Origin: a virus
IMG/VR virus record: IMGVR_UViG_3300010370_000136
Coordinates: 1 to 32,572 of that record
DNA length: 32,572 nucleotides
Direction: 5' to 3' (one strand)
The notes under the pieces were generated by a model. The model saw nothing but the letters and a program-made list of their open reading frames with translations, ran no database searches and was not told the DNA's origin. Shown here piece by piece: positions 19,828 through 27,463 of the stretch (positions are counted from its first letter, which is position 1; each line of letters begins with the position of its first letter). A program made the position numbers and the translations under genes.

Positions 19828-22517
19828 TACGCCACCGCGAGAGGAAGAGCACCATTACGACGCTGATAACGCTTCAAAGCGTCTACGATTTGGTCTCCAA
19901 CCTCCGCGCCGTTCGTTCCCATACCAGCGTTTACGACGATAGAGATAGTCGTTCCGCCGAAGTCATCAGCACGAGAAAGAGGAATAATCGCCTCCGCTCC
20001 TGCCTCACCGACGAGTCCAAGAGTAGGACGCGTAACGATTCCGCCGTCAGCGAACGGAGTAAAGAAAGGATTACCACCGAAAAAATCCGATTCTCTAAAC
20101 GAGGGTATAGACGTTGGAGGATTTAAACGAGACGAAACTTCCGCCTCTGTACGCGTCATATCCTTAGCCGCTTTACGGACGATAGCGGCAGGTGTCTCAG
20201 CGCGAACCTTACGAAGTTCTTTTTCCGCCTCAATAAGTTTTTCGATAGCGTCACGCTCCGAATCGAGAGCGTCCTTATACGCCTTCGAAGCCTCTACCTC
20301 GTCCTCCTTAGCCTTCGTAAGTGCTTCGAGCGCCTCCTTATATTCGTCTGAGCCTTCCTTAGCGCCTTCTACGATTACGTCATAAAGATAGTTCTGACGG
20401 TTAAGTTCCAAAGTCGCATCAGCCTGAGCCACCGTCGCGTCTTGTACCGATAGTTTCGCGTCAGCCAATTCGCGTTCCGCCTGCTCGATTTCCTCCGTCG
20501 TCGGAACCTGAGTACGAAGCCTCTGAAGTTCCTTCTCGCTATCCGTAATCGCATACGTAGCGTCACGAACGGCGTACTTCGCCTCCTCTAGAGCGATTTC
20601 GGCGCGGCGAATCTCTTCTGGAGTAGCACCTTCTTGCGTACGAATCTCCTGAAGTTCTCGCTCCGCTTCACCTAAGTCAAACGTGGCTTCTTCGAGGTCG
20701 AACTTTCGTTTCTGAAGGTTAATCTCCGCGTCTTCGACGTTACGAGCGCTTGGACCTTCACGGAGAAGACGTAGTTTCTCCTCAGCCTTCTGAACGTTCT
20801 TAACCGAATCTTCGACGCTCCAGTTAGCGCGGACGAGCGCTCTCTGTGCTTCTTCTACTGCTCGCGCCTGCTTTGCGGCTTCCTTCGAGTCGCGACCATA
20901 GCCTTGTGTAACGCGATTAAAGTTCTCCTGCGCTTTACGAACTCCGTCCGTTGCGGTCTGGAGTTTCTTAAAGGAATCAGATACGCGGTCACGTACGTCG
21001 AGAAGAGAGCGTTCGGCACTAGAGACGCCTTTAAGCGCGTCGGTGTACGTCTTTAACTGTTTCTGAGCCTTTTCTATAGGCGACTCGCCACCGCCGCCGC
21101 CGCCTCCGCCTCCTCCGCCGCCGCCGCCACCGCCAGTTGGCTCTCCTGCCATACGTTCCGCGTTCTTAACTTTCTGAAGTTCACTAAGAACGTCCGTTAC
21201 CTTCTTCCCTGCTTTATCTGCCGCGCCTCCGATACGCCCAAACGTAACTTCTCCAATTTCGCCTAACTTCGGCATATCTATACCTACGGCGCGAAGAATT
21301 CCACCGAAAAGATTTACGCCTTTAATAACGATATTTATGGCGCGAATCCAGAAATTTACCATTGTCTCTAAGTAGCCAATAACGGCGTTAATAACGAAAT
21401 TAACTACCTTACGGAATCCTTCGAAACGTAGGTATGCGGCGGCTACCGCGACACCTAGCGCGATTACTGCCGCTACGACGATTCCTATTGGATTCGAAAA
21501 GAGCGCGACGTTAAAAAGGTTCTGCGAAATCGTCGCCGCGATAGTAATTCCGCGCAGAATCGTAAACGCTGTACCGATAGCCAGCAGTAGGTCTACGAAG
21601 TTATTTCCGCTCGACGTAACTTTAAGAAGTTCGCCGCCTAGATATTTAAGACCAGCGCCAATACCCTTCTCACCGACGATATCGGAGAACTTCTGGAGGC
21701 GCGGAAGAACTTCGTCGTTAATAAATCCAAGTAACTGTTTAAATACGGGAAGGAGCGCCGTTCCTAATTCCGCCTTAATATCTTCGAACGTCGCCTTCAT
21801 AATTCGCGTCTGATTCGCTACGCCGTCGCTAGTACGCGCAAAGTCTCCTTGCGCTAGAGCGGAATCCTTCATAATAAGCGCGTAAGCCGCTTGCGCTTTC
21901 GCCGCCATAGGAAGCGTTCCAGAAGTCGTAGTAACGAGTCCTAGTCGAAGTGCCTCTTCCTTTAGCCGAACGTCATTAAGAGCAATACCGAAACGCTTTA
22001 GCGGTTCCGTCTCGCCTGAAAGTCCTGAACGGAGCGCTAGAAGAACGTCGTCGATATTGGCGTTATTAAACGAGGCGAGGTCTGCGGCAAGGGTAACGAG
22101 CGTCGTACTCATCTCCTGTGCTGGCTTCTGCCCAACGCCGAAGGCTTGGAAGAGATTTCCGTACGTGCCTGTGGCTTCTAGTGCCGCCTGCTTAGAGATA
22201 CCTAGATTCTTTGCCGCGTCGTCTGCGAACTTAACTACCGCTTGCGAAGACTGACCAAAGACGACGTTTACCTTCGACATTGACTCTTCGAGCGCGGAGC
22301 CAGCGTCTACTAACTTTTTACCAATAACGGCGCTCGCGACGCCTACTACTGCTCCGAACTTCGCAATATTCTTTAGCGCGGTAGTCGCCGCCTTATCGAC
22401 AGTACGGAACGCATACGTCGCCTTATTTCCAGCGCCGTCAAGTTTCTTAAAGTCGTTAATCGCCTTATTTATGCCACGCGAGTCAAACTGCGAAATAATA
22501 GGTACGACGACTGCCAT
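19827..22517 (-). CDS. Tape measure protein
   Basis: At 896 aa it is the longest gene. N-terminus: FDSRGINKAINDFKKLDG and helical TMP domain with ALEATGTYGNLFQAFG. Hydrophobic helices lie near residues 310-385 (LLLAIGTAFTIL, IVVAAVIALGVAVAAAY). A polyglycine run covers about 460-476. Three ~42-residue coiled-coil repeats follow (about 590-710). The C-terminus has GGIVTRPTLGLVGEAGAEAIIPL, a strong tape measure signature. It sets tail length and helps DNA entry; at ~0.15 nm per residue a tail near 130 nm is expected. Confidence 0.93.
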   Translation of the reverse strand: MAVVVPIISQFDSRGINKAINDFKKLDGAGNKATYAFRTVDKAATTALKNIAKFGAVVGVASAVIGKKLVDAGSALEESMSKVNVVFGQSSQAVVKFADDAAKNLGISKQAALEATGTYGNLFQAFGVGQKPAQEMSTTLVTLAADLASFNNANIDDVLLALRSGLSGETEPLKRFGIALNDVRLKEEALRLGLVTTTSGTLPMAAKAQAAYALIMKDSALAQGDFARTSDGVANQTRIMKATFEDIKAELGTALLPVFKQLLGFINDEVLPRLQKFSDIVGEKGIGAGLKYLGGELLKVTSSGNNFVDLLLAIGTAFTILRGITIAATISQNLFNVALFSNPIGIVVAAVIALGVAVAAAYLRFEGFRKVVNFVINAVIGYLETMVNFWIRAINIVIKGVNLFGGILRAVGIDMPKLGEIGEVTFGRIGGAADKAGKKVTDVLSELQKVKNAERMAGEPTGGGGGGGGGGGGGGGGESPIEKAQKQLKTYTDALKGVSSAERSLLDVRDRVSDSFKKLQTATDGVRKAQENFNRVTQGYGRDSKEAAKQARAVEEAQRALVRANWSVEDSVKNVQKAEEKLRLLREGPSARNVEDAEINLQKRKFDLEEATFDLGEAERELQEIRTQEGATPEEIRRAEIALEEAKYAVRDATYAITDSEKELQRLRTQVPTTEEIEQAERELADAKLSVQDATVAQADATLELNRQNYLYDVIVEGAKEGSDEYKEALEALTKAKEDEVEASKAYKDALDSERDAIEKLIEAEKELRKVRAETPAAIVRKAAKDMTRTEAEVSSRLNPPTSIPSFRESDFFGGNPFFTPFADGGIVTRPTLGLVGEAGAEAIIPLSRADDFGGTTISIVVNAGMGTNGAEVGDQIVDALKRYQRRNGALPLAVA

Positions 22518-23126
22518 TTACGATTCCGTTTCTCGCTCGCTACCGAACTGACCGCTACTACGCCGCACTTGGAGAGAAGCGCGTTCAGACTGTAGTTGTC
22601 TCTGCGAAATAGTTCCACCAGCCAGACGCTTCGACACCATTTCTTCGGTGCTCTTCAGACTCGCCTTAATCGAGCCAAGAACCGCTTCCAAACCGTTATT
22701 AACGGTACGCCACATAATACGAGACGGCTTCTCGAAGCCAGCAGTCTCTAAACCTTTTACAAGAGGAATCGACGGCTTACGAGAGCCAGCCATATCTAAG
22801 ACGACGCCACCAGCGTCTCTCTGACGAAGGCGAAGAATAGGAACCTCACCCGTCATACGGTTCGCTCGTCCGCCGAATACCGCCGTTACACGGCTTCGTA
22901 CTTTACTTCCGTCCCAGTACGGAAAACGAGACTCACCTTTACGTTCAGGCGTCGTATGCCAGTAAGAGACGGGAGGCTTCGTCGGGAACTGAGTTCGAGC
23001 GCGACGAACGAGTTCGTCCGCAGGCGCTTTAATCTGCTTACGAATACCGTTATATAGCGTTCTATCGAGGTAATAGAGTTCTTTAAGCGTTTCGCCTAAA
23101 CCGTATACCTGAACTTTCGCGACCAT
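22518..23126 (-). CDS. Putative tail component upstream of the tape measure (202 aa)
   Basis: This basic protein starts MVAKVQVYGLGETLKELYYLD and carries many Arg/Lys residues. By position between the chaperone region and the tape measure it would be a tail morphogenesis protein, perhaps gp10/HK97-like (AxxLxxxLKxL..R). ATG at 23126 is preferred; an upstream in-frame start at 23180 would overlap the membrane protein gene by 44 bases. No clear Shine-Dalgarno. Ends one base before the tape measure ATG. Confidence 0.62.
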   Translation of the reverse strand: MVAKVQVYGLGETLKELYYLDRTLYNGIRKQIKAPADELVRRARTQFPTKPPVSYWHTTPERKGESRFPYWDGSKVRSRVTAVFGGRANRMTGEVPILRLRQRDAGGVVLDMAGSRKPSIPLVKGLETAGFEKPSRIMWRTVNNGLEAVLGSIKASLKSTEEMVSKRLAGGTISQRQLQSERASLQVRRSSGQFGSERETES

Positions 23127-23136
23127 AGCGCATATG

Positions 23137-23349
23137 TTACTCGACTCGACGCGTTCTCCATTTACGAGCGTTATACGCATTTACGCTTCCATAGATTCCT
23201 GCTCCTAAAAGGAATCCGTACTGACGCGTTGTAATCGCGAAAAGCACCCAGAGGCACTCGTTAAAAAACGCGAGAAGCCACCCATACCATTTACCTCTTC
23301 CGATAACGAAAAGAGCAGTAACGCCGATAATCGAAAGAACGTATGGCAC
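23137..23349 (-). CDS. Small membrane protein, PnuC-like fragment (70 aa)
   Basis: Three hydrophobic segments and the sequence GRGKWYGWLLAFFNECLWV with ITTRQYGF and SVNAYNARKW resemble a short piece of PnuC-type transporters, a protein repeatedly seen in tail regions of actinobacterial phages. GTG start overlaps the stop of the frameshifted chaperone product (TAGTG). Function unknown. Confidence 0.68.
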   Translation of the reverse strand: MPYVLSIIGVTALFVIGRGKWYGWLLAFFNECLWVLFAITTRQYGFLLGAGIYGSVNAYNARKWRTRRVE

Positions 23350-23782
23350 TAACGGAACCGTTTCTTTCTCGCCTGTTCGTGCGCCTTTTCTTCTGCTCGC
23401 CGCTTATCTTTTAAGTAGTTCGCTACGGCTTGGAGCATTTCAGGCGACTCAGCCAACAGAACGGACGGCGCTATTCCCGTCTCTACTGCGAGAACCGCTA
23501 TTTCGTAGTGGGCTGAGTCTCGACTAAAGGGCTGTCTTTCCCTTCGATAGGTTCGACGGACTCGACGGAGTTAATCCAGTCAGGGTCGAACGCGAGCGTC
23601 GTCTTACCGCGACGCTTCATACTGTGCCACGCGAGCCACGCGAGGTCAGTAAGGCGAAGTTCTGAATCGAACTTAGTAACGCTCTTATTCCACGTTCGTT
23701 CGAACGAAACGAAGTCACCAAATACTGCTTCGAGTTCTTCGGTTGAGCCGTCTACGAACTTTACTTTTAGCGGAATTTTCAT
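23349..23782 (-). CDS. Tail assembly chaperone, -1 frameshift fusion (144 aa)
   Basis: If ribosomes slip -1 at CCCUUUA (23531-23525), the first 86 residues of the short chaperone continue as SRDSAHYEIAVLAVE... for 58 more residues to TAG at 23349. The extension (ETGIAPSVLLAESPEMLQAVANYL, split by an Ala/Glu/Lys-rich tail) has no start codon or ribosome site of its own and is open across the whole gap. This is the GT-type protein of siphophages that loads the tape measure during tail assembly. The frameshift is inferred from the slippery site and frame layout. Confidence 0.82.
23498..23782 (-). CDS. Tail assembly chaperone, short form (94 aa)
   Basis: The unshifted product starts MKIPLKVKFVDGSTEEL and ends SPLVETQPTTK. 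Position between the tail tube and tape measure genes, size and the slippery codons Pro85-Leu86 (CCU UUA) near its end identify it as the G-type chaperone. AAGGAGAT precedes the ATG. Most ribosomes should make this form; a minority would make the 144-aa fusion. Confidence 0.85.
   Translation of the reverse strand: MKIPLKVKFVDGSTEELEAVFGDFVSFERTWNKSVTKFDSELRLTDLAWLAWHSMKRRGKTTLAFDPDWINSVESVEPIEGKDSPLVETQPTTK
23525..23531 (-). promoter_or_regulatory. Programmed -1 ribosomal frameshift site CCCUUUA
   Basis: Minus strand CCCUUUA fits X XXY YYZ in the frame of the short chaperone (C CCU UUA). After slipping to CCC UUU, the next codon is AGU in the -1 frame, which stays open for 58 codons. It lies 9 codons before the stop of the short form, the usual place in siphophage chaperone genes. 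No clear downstream pseudoknot was identified by eye. Confidence 0.8.
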
Positions 23783-23813
23783 TTTATCTCCTTCTTTTAG
23801 TTACGTTTAAAAA

Positions 23814-24221
23814 TTACGAAAGCGCCTTAACGATAGTTCCACCAGTAAATGTGAGACTCATCTTCGCAAGTTCTCCAACGGCTCCCATAACAGGATTCGA
23901 CGCGGCGAGATATGCGTTACTAATCGTATATGACGGATTTGTGGCACCAGTTGTAGCGCCGTTCGGCTTAATAACGAGAGTCGTAGTCGTGCCGACGAGA
24001 GGATAAATCGTGGCTTCGACGTTCAGCGCCGCAAAGTCCTGATTAAATTCGACTTCGACGGAATTATTTTGGAGTCCACCCGTGAACTTATGTCCAGAAT
24101 CTCCAAAGGCTGTTACCTCGACGGAATCCATTTCGTAATTAACGGTGACGCTCGTGGCGTGGTCGCTAAGAACTACAGAATTAACCGATACGTAAGCGTT
24201 GGTAAGAGCGAGAACAGCCAT
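23814..24221 (-). CDS. Major tail tube protein paralogue 1 (135 aa)
   Basis: A beta-rich 135-aa protein starting MAVLALTNAYVSVNSVVLS with SVEVTAFGDSGHKFTGGLQN and ATIYPLVGT, features of small tail tube proteins of siphophages. The next upstream gene is a full-length paralogue of equal length. TAGGAAAT precedes the ATG. One of the pair should be the main tube subunit; the other may be a minor or decorating subunit. Which is which cannot be told from sequence. Confidence 0.82.
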   Translation of the reverse strand: MAVLALTNAYVSVNSVVLSDHATSVTVNYEMDSVEVTAFGDSGHKFTGGLQNNSVEVEFNQDFAALNVEATIYPLVGTTTTLVIKPNGATTGATNPSYTISNAYLAASNPVMGAVGELAKMSLTFTGGTIVKALS

Positions 24222-24239
24222 AGTAATTTCCTACTTTCC

Positions 24240-24647
24240 TTAAACGGTTGCCTTAGCGACGGTTCCACCAGTAAAGGTGAGCGACGTCTTTGCGAGTTCT
24301 CCAACGGCTCCAGCAACGGGCGTGTGGCTCGCGAGGTATGTCGAAGAAACCGTGTATTGCGGATTTGTGGTCGAAGTAGCCGCGTTTACTGCTTTAATTA
24401 CGACAGTCGTTTGAGTGCCGACGAGAGGATAAATCGTGGCTTCGGTCTGGCTTGCGGCGAAATCTTGATTCATTTCGAGTTCGACGGAGACGTTCTGGAG
24501 TCCGCCAGTGAACTTATGTCCAGTATCTCCGAACGCCGTTACCTCAATGGAATCGACTTCGTAGTTAAGGGTACAACTCGTACAGAGACCACTTACGGTA
24601 ACTCCACCAACGGTAATCGAAGGATTAGTAAGAACGAGAACAGCCAT
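24240..24647 (-). CDS. Major tail tube protein paralogue 2 (135 aa)
   Basis: The same length and fold as the following gene: MAVLVLTNPSITVGGVTVS, SIEVTAFGDTGHKFTGGLQN, QTEATIYPLVGTQTTVVIK and VGELAKTSLTFTGGT occur at matching positions. It differs in a CTSC pair (about residues 22-25) absent from paralogue 1. GGAGAAAT precedes the ATG. It is first in transcription order, so likely the more abundant, but this is inference. Confidence 0.82.
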   Translation of the reverse strand: MAVLVLTNPSITVGGVTVSGLCTSCTLNYEVDSIEVTAFGDTGHKFTGGLQNVSVELEMNQDFAASQTEATIYPLVGTQTTVVIKAVNAATSTTNPQYTVSSTYLASHTPVAGAVGELAKTSLTFTGGTVAKATV

Positions 24648-24649
24648 TT

Positions 24650-24814
24650 TTATTTCTCCTTAACGTCTTCGGACTTCTTCGCGGACTTTACGGCTTCGAT
24701 ATGTCCGCCAGAAATCAGCGCGTCAATATTTAAGCCGCTAAGGGAAGTTTCGTCAATAACGTCGCCTTCGTTTAAATCAGCAAGTCGATTACTCAGAACT
24801 TTAAATTGAGTCAT
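24650..24814 (-). CDS. Small head-tail protein (54 aa)
   Basis: The frame begins MTQFKVLSNRLADLNEGD and contains SGLNIDALISGGHIEAVK, a phrase (leucine-rich helix, then ALxxxGHIE) common in small phage proteins between the connector and tail tube genes. AGGAAGAG precedes the ATG. It fits the 160-base interval exactly. Structural role inferred. Confidence 0.68.
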   Translation of the reverse strand: MTQFKVLSNRLADLNEGDVIDETSLSGLNIDALISGGHIEAVKSAKKSEDVKEK

Positions 24815-24821
24815 ACTCTTC

Positions 24822-25229
24822 CTATCCGTAAACGGTTAGCGATAACTGTATTTCTAGAAACTCCGCGCCGTCTTGTGAGAGGCTCGAAATATCCGCACCT
24901 GATGATAGCACCAAAGTTTGAGACACTCCACCGAGTGTCTTATCTGCTTCTACTGCCGCTCGAATACTTTTAGCGCCGTCATAAGAAAGGAATTCGTCGA
25001 GAAGAGCGTGAGCCGTTCGGTCTAAATATCGTCCGACAATAACGCGAATCTGCCAATATGTTTCGACGTCTCCGCCAGCGAAAGCGCGGTGGTAATTAAC
25101 CGAAGTTAAGACGGGAAATGCGAGAGGCGGATTTAACTGTTCGGGCTGATACGAGAAAGTACGAAGTCCGCTAATTGTCGAAAGCCGCGTTTTTAAGCCT
25201 TCTGCGACCTGTGAAATCGTCGCCGCCAT
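24822..25229 (-). CDS. Putative tail terminator/neck protein (135 aa)
   Basis: Position after the head-tail connector and size suggest a tail terminator or completion protein. It starts with a helix GLKTRLSTISGLRTF, then beta strands and helices (LDRTAHALLDEFLSYDG, SIRAAVEAD) typical of the gpU/gp17-like fold. The ATG overlaps the connector stop (TAATG). No catalytic motif. Confidence 0.68.
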   Translation of the reverse strand: MAATISQVAEGLKTRLSTISGLRTFSYQPEQLNPPLAFPVLTSVNYHRAFAGGDVETYWQIRVIVGRYLDRTAHALLDEFLSYDGAKSIRAAVEADKTLGGVSQTLVLSSGADISSLSQDGAEFLEIQLSLTVYG

Positions 25230-25825
25230 TAGATAACTCCGAAGGCGCGGTAAGGAGAGAGCAGGTCGCGAACGTCTGGGTCTACAGCACGTACCTGAAT
25301 AGCCATATCTCCGAAACCGACGACTCCTAGAGCCGCGTTGTAGCGACTAAAGCCACGAATAGAAAGAAGAACGCAAGCCTCGCGGACGTCATTTGGAATA
25401 GACGGCCAGCCAAAGGTTCCCGTAATTTCGATAGTTGGACGAGGCGGCTGATAAAGGAACGGAAACGATTTATCACCCTGAGCGGTTAGACGCGTATATG
25501 GTCTGCTCTGAAGAGAAACGTCGGTTGGCTCTAGGTAGTAATCAGAAGCGCTCCACGTAGTCGCAAACGTACCGTCACCTGCGGTATCCGTCTTAACTAC
25601 AAGCCCTGTCGCCGTAGCGAGGTCAGGAAGACCAACAGAGAAATCGTCTACAGGAAATAACTTAATCGTCTTCGTTGTCTGATAGAAGAATCGTCCGCAA
25701 TAGCCGTCAATACGACGCGAAGCGCCTTCTATCGACTTCTCCAGAAGCGTGTCGTCAGTCGAATCGGTAAGCCGAAGCGCGGCTTTAACCTCTGCGAGGG
25801 TACAGTAGCCGTTCGTAATAGCCAC
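25229..25825 (-). CDS. Head-tail connector protein (198 aa)
   Basis: N-terminal CTLAEVKAALRL, then DTLLEKSIEGASRRIDGYCGRFFY (about residues 24-47) matches the gp6/gp15-like head-tail adaptor pattern (xLxxLIxxASxxID), followed by beta strands and an EITGTFGWPSIPNDVREACVLL helix. It would dock on the portal and join the tail. GTG start right after the upstream stop. Contains the only GGCC site I found in the window (25404-25407). Confidence 0.78.
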   Translation of the reverse strand: MAITNGYCTLAEVKAALRLTDSTDDTLLEKSIEGASRRIDGYCGRFFYQTTKTIKLFPVDDFSVGLPDLATATGLVVKTDTAGDGTFATTWSASDYYLEPTDVSLQSRPYTRLTAQGDKSFPFLYQPPRPTIEITGTFGWPSIPNDVREACVLLSIRGFSRYNAALGVVGFGDMAIQVRAVDPDVRDLLSPYRAFGVI

Positions 25826-26017
25826 TTACTCGCCTCGTTTCTTCGCTCGTTTCTTTACTGCTCGTTCTACTACAGGAGAAGCCGTAGCCGTTTCTTCGAC
25901 TTCGATTCCATAAGCGCGAAGAGCCGCGTCTACTTGTGCGACTCGTGCCGCTAGACCACGCTGAACGTAGCCTTCTCGCTCGATTAGGAGCGCCTCGATT
26001 TCTTTCTTCATTTCCAT
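25826..26017 (-). CDS. Small basic protein after the capsid gene (63 aa)
   Basis: Residues 1-35 form a helix (KKEIEALLIEREGYVQRGL...VDAALRAYG); the tail is basic (RAVKKRAKKRGE). Similar small proteins sit between capsid and connector genes in many actinophages; function unknown. AGAGGAAC precedes the ATG. Confidence 0.65.
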   Translation of the reverse strand: MEMKKEIEALLIEREGYVQRGLAARVAQVDAALRAYGIEVEETATASPVVERAVKKRAKKRGE

Positions 26018-26036
26018 ACGTTCCTCTTCCGTAGTT

Positions 26037-26072
26037 AGAGCCTGACGGCGGAATTAACCGCCGCCAGACTCT
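26037..26072 (-). promoter_or_regulatory. Stable stem-loop after the capsid gene
   Basis: Minus strand AGAG-U-CUG-G-CGGCGG, loop UUAAUU, CCGCCG-U-CAG-G-CUCU forms a long stem with two symmetric mismatches, 14 bases after the capsid stop. No U-run follows. It may protect the capsid mRNA 3' end or partially attenuate transcription into the connector and tail genes. Confidence 0.5.
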
Positions 26073-26086
26073 ACAACTACTCGACG

Positions 26087-27394
26087 TTAGAACGTCGGTG
26101 TGACCAGACCAGTACCCGTGATTTTTGCGAAAGCGTTCGGGTAGCGATTTGCGGTAAAGGCGCTGTAGCCATACACCACCATAGTCACGTCGAGTTCCGC
26201 AACCTTCGGCTGTTCGAAGCGCAACATCATCGGAGAACCGTCGCCCTGCTCCCACAGGTGCGCCTCTTGCGAGTTACCGATAATGATGACGTCCTCGTTC
26301 GTTCCTGCGCCGTTAGCAGTCGTAACGTTCGCGTCGGTGATAACGGGGAATCCTGCGATTTGATAACCGCTATTTCCGTACACGACACCTGCGCTACCCG
26401 TAGCGACGGCGTTCATTGGACCTTGCGGCGTCGGAACCGCCAACGGACGGTTGGTGGTATCGAGTGCCGCCAAAATCCAAGCCAAGCGGCGCGGGTGCAT
26501 AAGGATAAAGTTTGGACCTCCGAAGAACGTGGTCTGAACCTTCTGAACCGCGTCGAGAAGTTTCGGATAGAGTTCCGCGACGGTTGGCGAAGCGTCGGTG
26601 TAGGTGACGCTCTGACCAGCCTGCGAGACGGTAGCCGCAACGATAGTGCTGTCCAACAGCGTGTGGTAAGCGGAAACGAGGTCAGCCATAACGAGGCTGT
26701 CTACGTTCGTACCGCGCTCCAACGCCTGACGGCTCACGTTCTGCTGACCTGCGATAGTCACCACCGAGACGTCCAACTTCGTGTCGTCCATATTCGTCTC
26801 TTGGACGGCGGCTCCTTCGGTCTGCTCTGCGACGGCGGTTCCAGTCGTGACCTTCGAAATCGAAATGGTCAGACCTTCCGCAGGGAGTTCGTGCTTGCGA
26901 GCGATATCCGCGAACGGACGACCTGCGCGAGCGAACGGAGCGGCGAGTTCCGTGAGGAACTGCGGAACGATAAGACCAGCGAAGTTTGCGCTAGTCACGT
27001 CGCGGCGCTCTACGCGCTCCTCGTTCATATGGCGAGCGAGACGCTCCTTAGCGGCGAAGTCGTTGTGGAACTGCGCGGCGAACGCGTCTGCGACGAACGA
27101 GTTCTTCGACTGCTTCGAGTAGGTGCGCTCTTCGCGGACGACGCGAGCAGGAGCGGTGACTTCTGCGATTCCGTTCGCCTTGCGAAGTTCTGCGGCTTCT
27201 GCCGAACGCTTCTCCAGTTCGACGTGCTTCGAAATCTGCTCGTCAAGTGCGCGAACCTCGTCGAGAACGGCGGAAACGTCCGCGTCCTCTTCGGTGCTCA
27301 GGTCGCGAGCCTCGTCCTTCGCCTTCGCGATAACGGCGTCAGCCTTCGCGAGAGCGGCGTTGCGCTTTTCGGTAAGTGTCTCTGAATACTTCAT
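26087..27394 (-). CDS. Major capsid protein, HK97 fold
   Basis: The 435-aa protein starts with a coiled-coil scaffold-like delta domain (residues about 1-110, with ALDEQISKHVELEKRSAEAAEL), then HK97-type capsid features: LIVPQFLTELAAPFARAGRPF (about 143-163), AEQTEGAAVQETNMDD, and later NFILMHPRRLAWILAALD and FPVITDANV. The N-terminal domain would be removed by the upstream-encoded protease. GGAGG precedes the ATG. A strong stem-loop follows the stop. Length suits a T=7-like head, which is inference. Confidence 0.93.
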   Translation of the reverse strand: MKYSETLTEKRNAALAKADAVIAKAKDEARDLSTEEDADVSAVLDEVRALDEQISKHVELEKRSAEAAELRKANGIAEVTAPARVVREERTYSKQSKNSFVADAFAAQFHNDFAAKERLARHMNEERVERRDVTSANFAGLIVPQFLTELAAPFARAGRPFADIARKHELPAEGLTISISKVTTGTAVAEQTEGAAVQETNMDDTKLDVSVVTIAGQQNVSRQALERGTNVDSLVMADLVSAYHTLLDSTIVAATVSQAGQSVTYTDASPTVAELYPKLLDAVQKVQTTFFGGPNFILMHPRRLAWILAALDTTNRPLAVPTPQGPMNAVATGSAGVVYGNSGYQIAGFPVITDANVTTANGAGTNEDVIIIGNSQEAHLWEQGDGSPMMLRFEQPKVAELDVTMVVYGYSAFTANRYPNAFAKITGTGLVTPTF

Positions 27395-27463
27395 TTGAGG
27401 AATCCTCCGTAGTGAGTTGTGGAATTTTCTTCAGTGAAGTATTCGAGTGCGAGTATCGCGGCT

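Noticed and set aside
25785-26255. Minus-strand 156-codon frame between connector and capsid genes
   Set aside because: It overlaps the capsid C-terminus, the 63-aa gene and the connector start in another frame; the product is Arg/Ser-rich without any domain.
26258-27385. Long open frame on the plus strand opposite the capsid gene
   Set aside because: It is fully antisense to the HK97-type capsid gene, has no Shine-Dalgarno and gives an Arg/Ser/Val-rich nonsense-like product; it follows from codon bias of the real gene.
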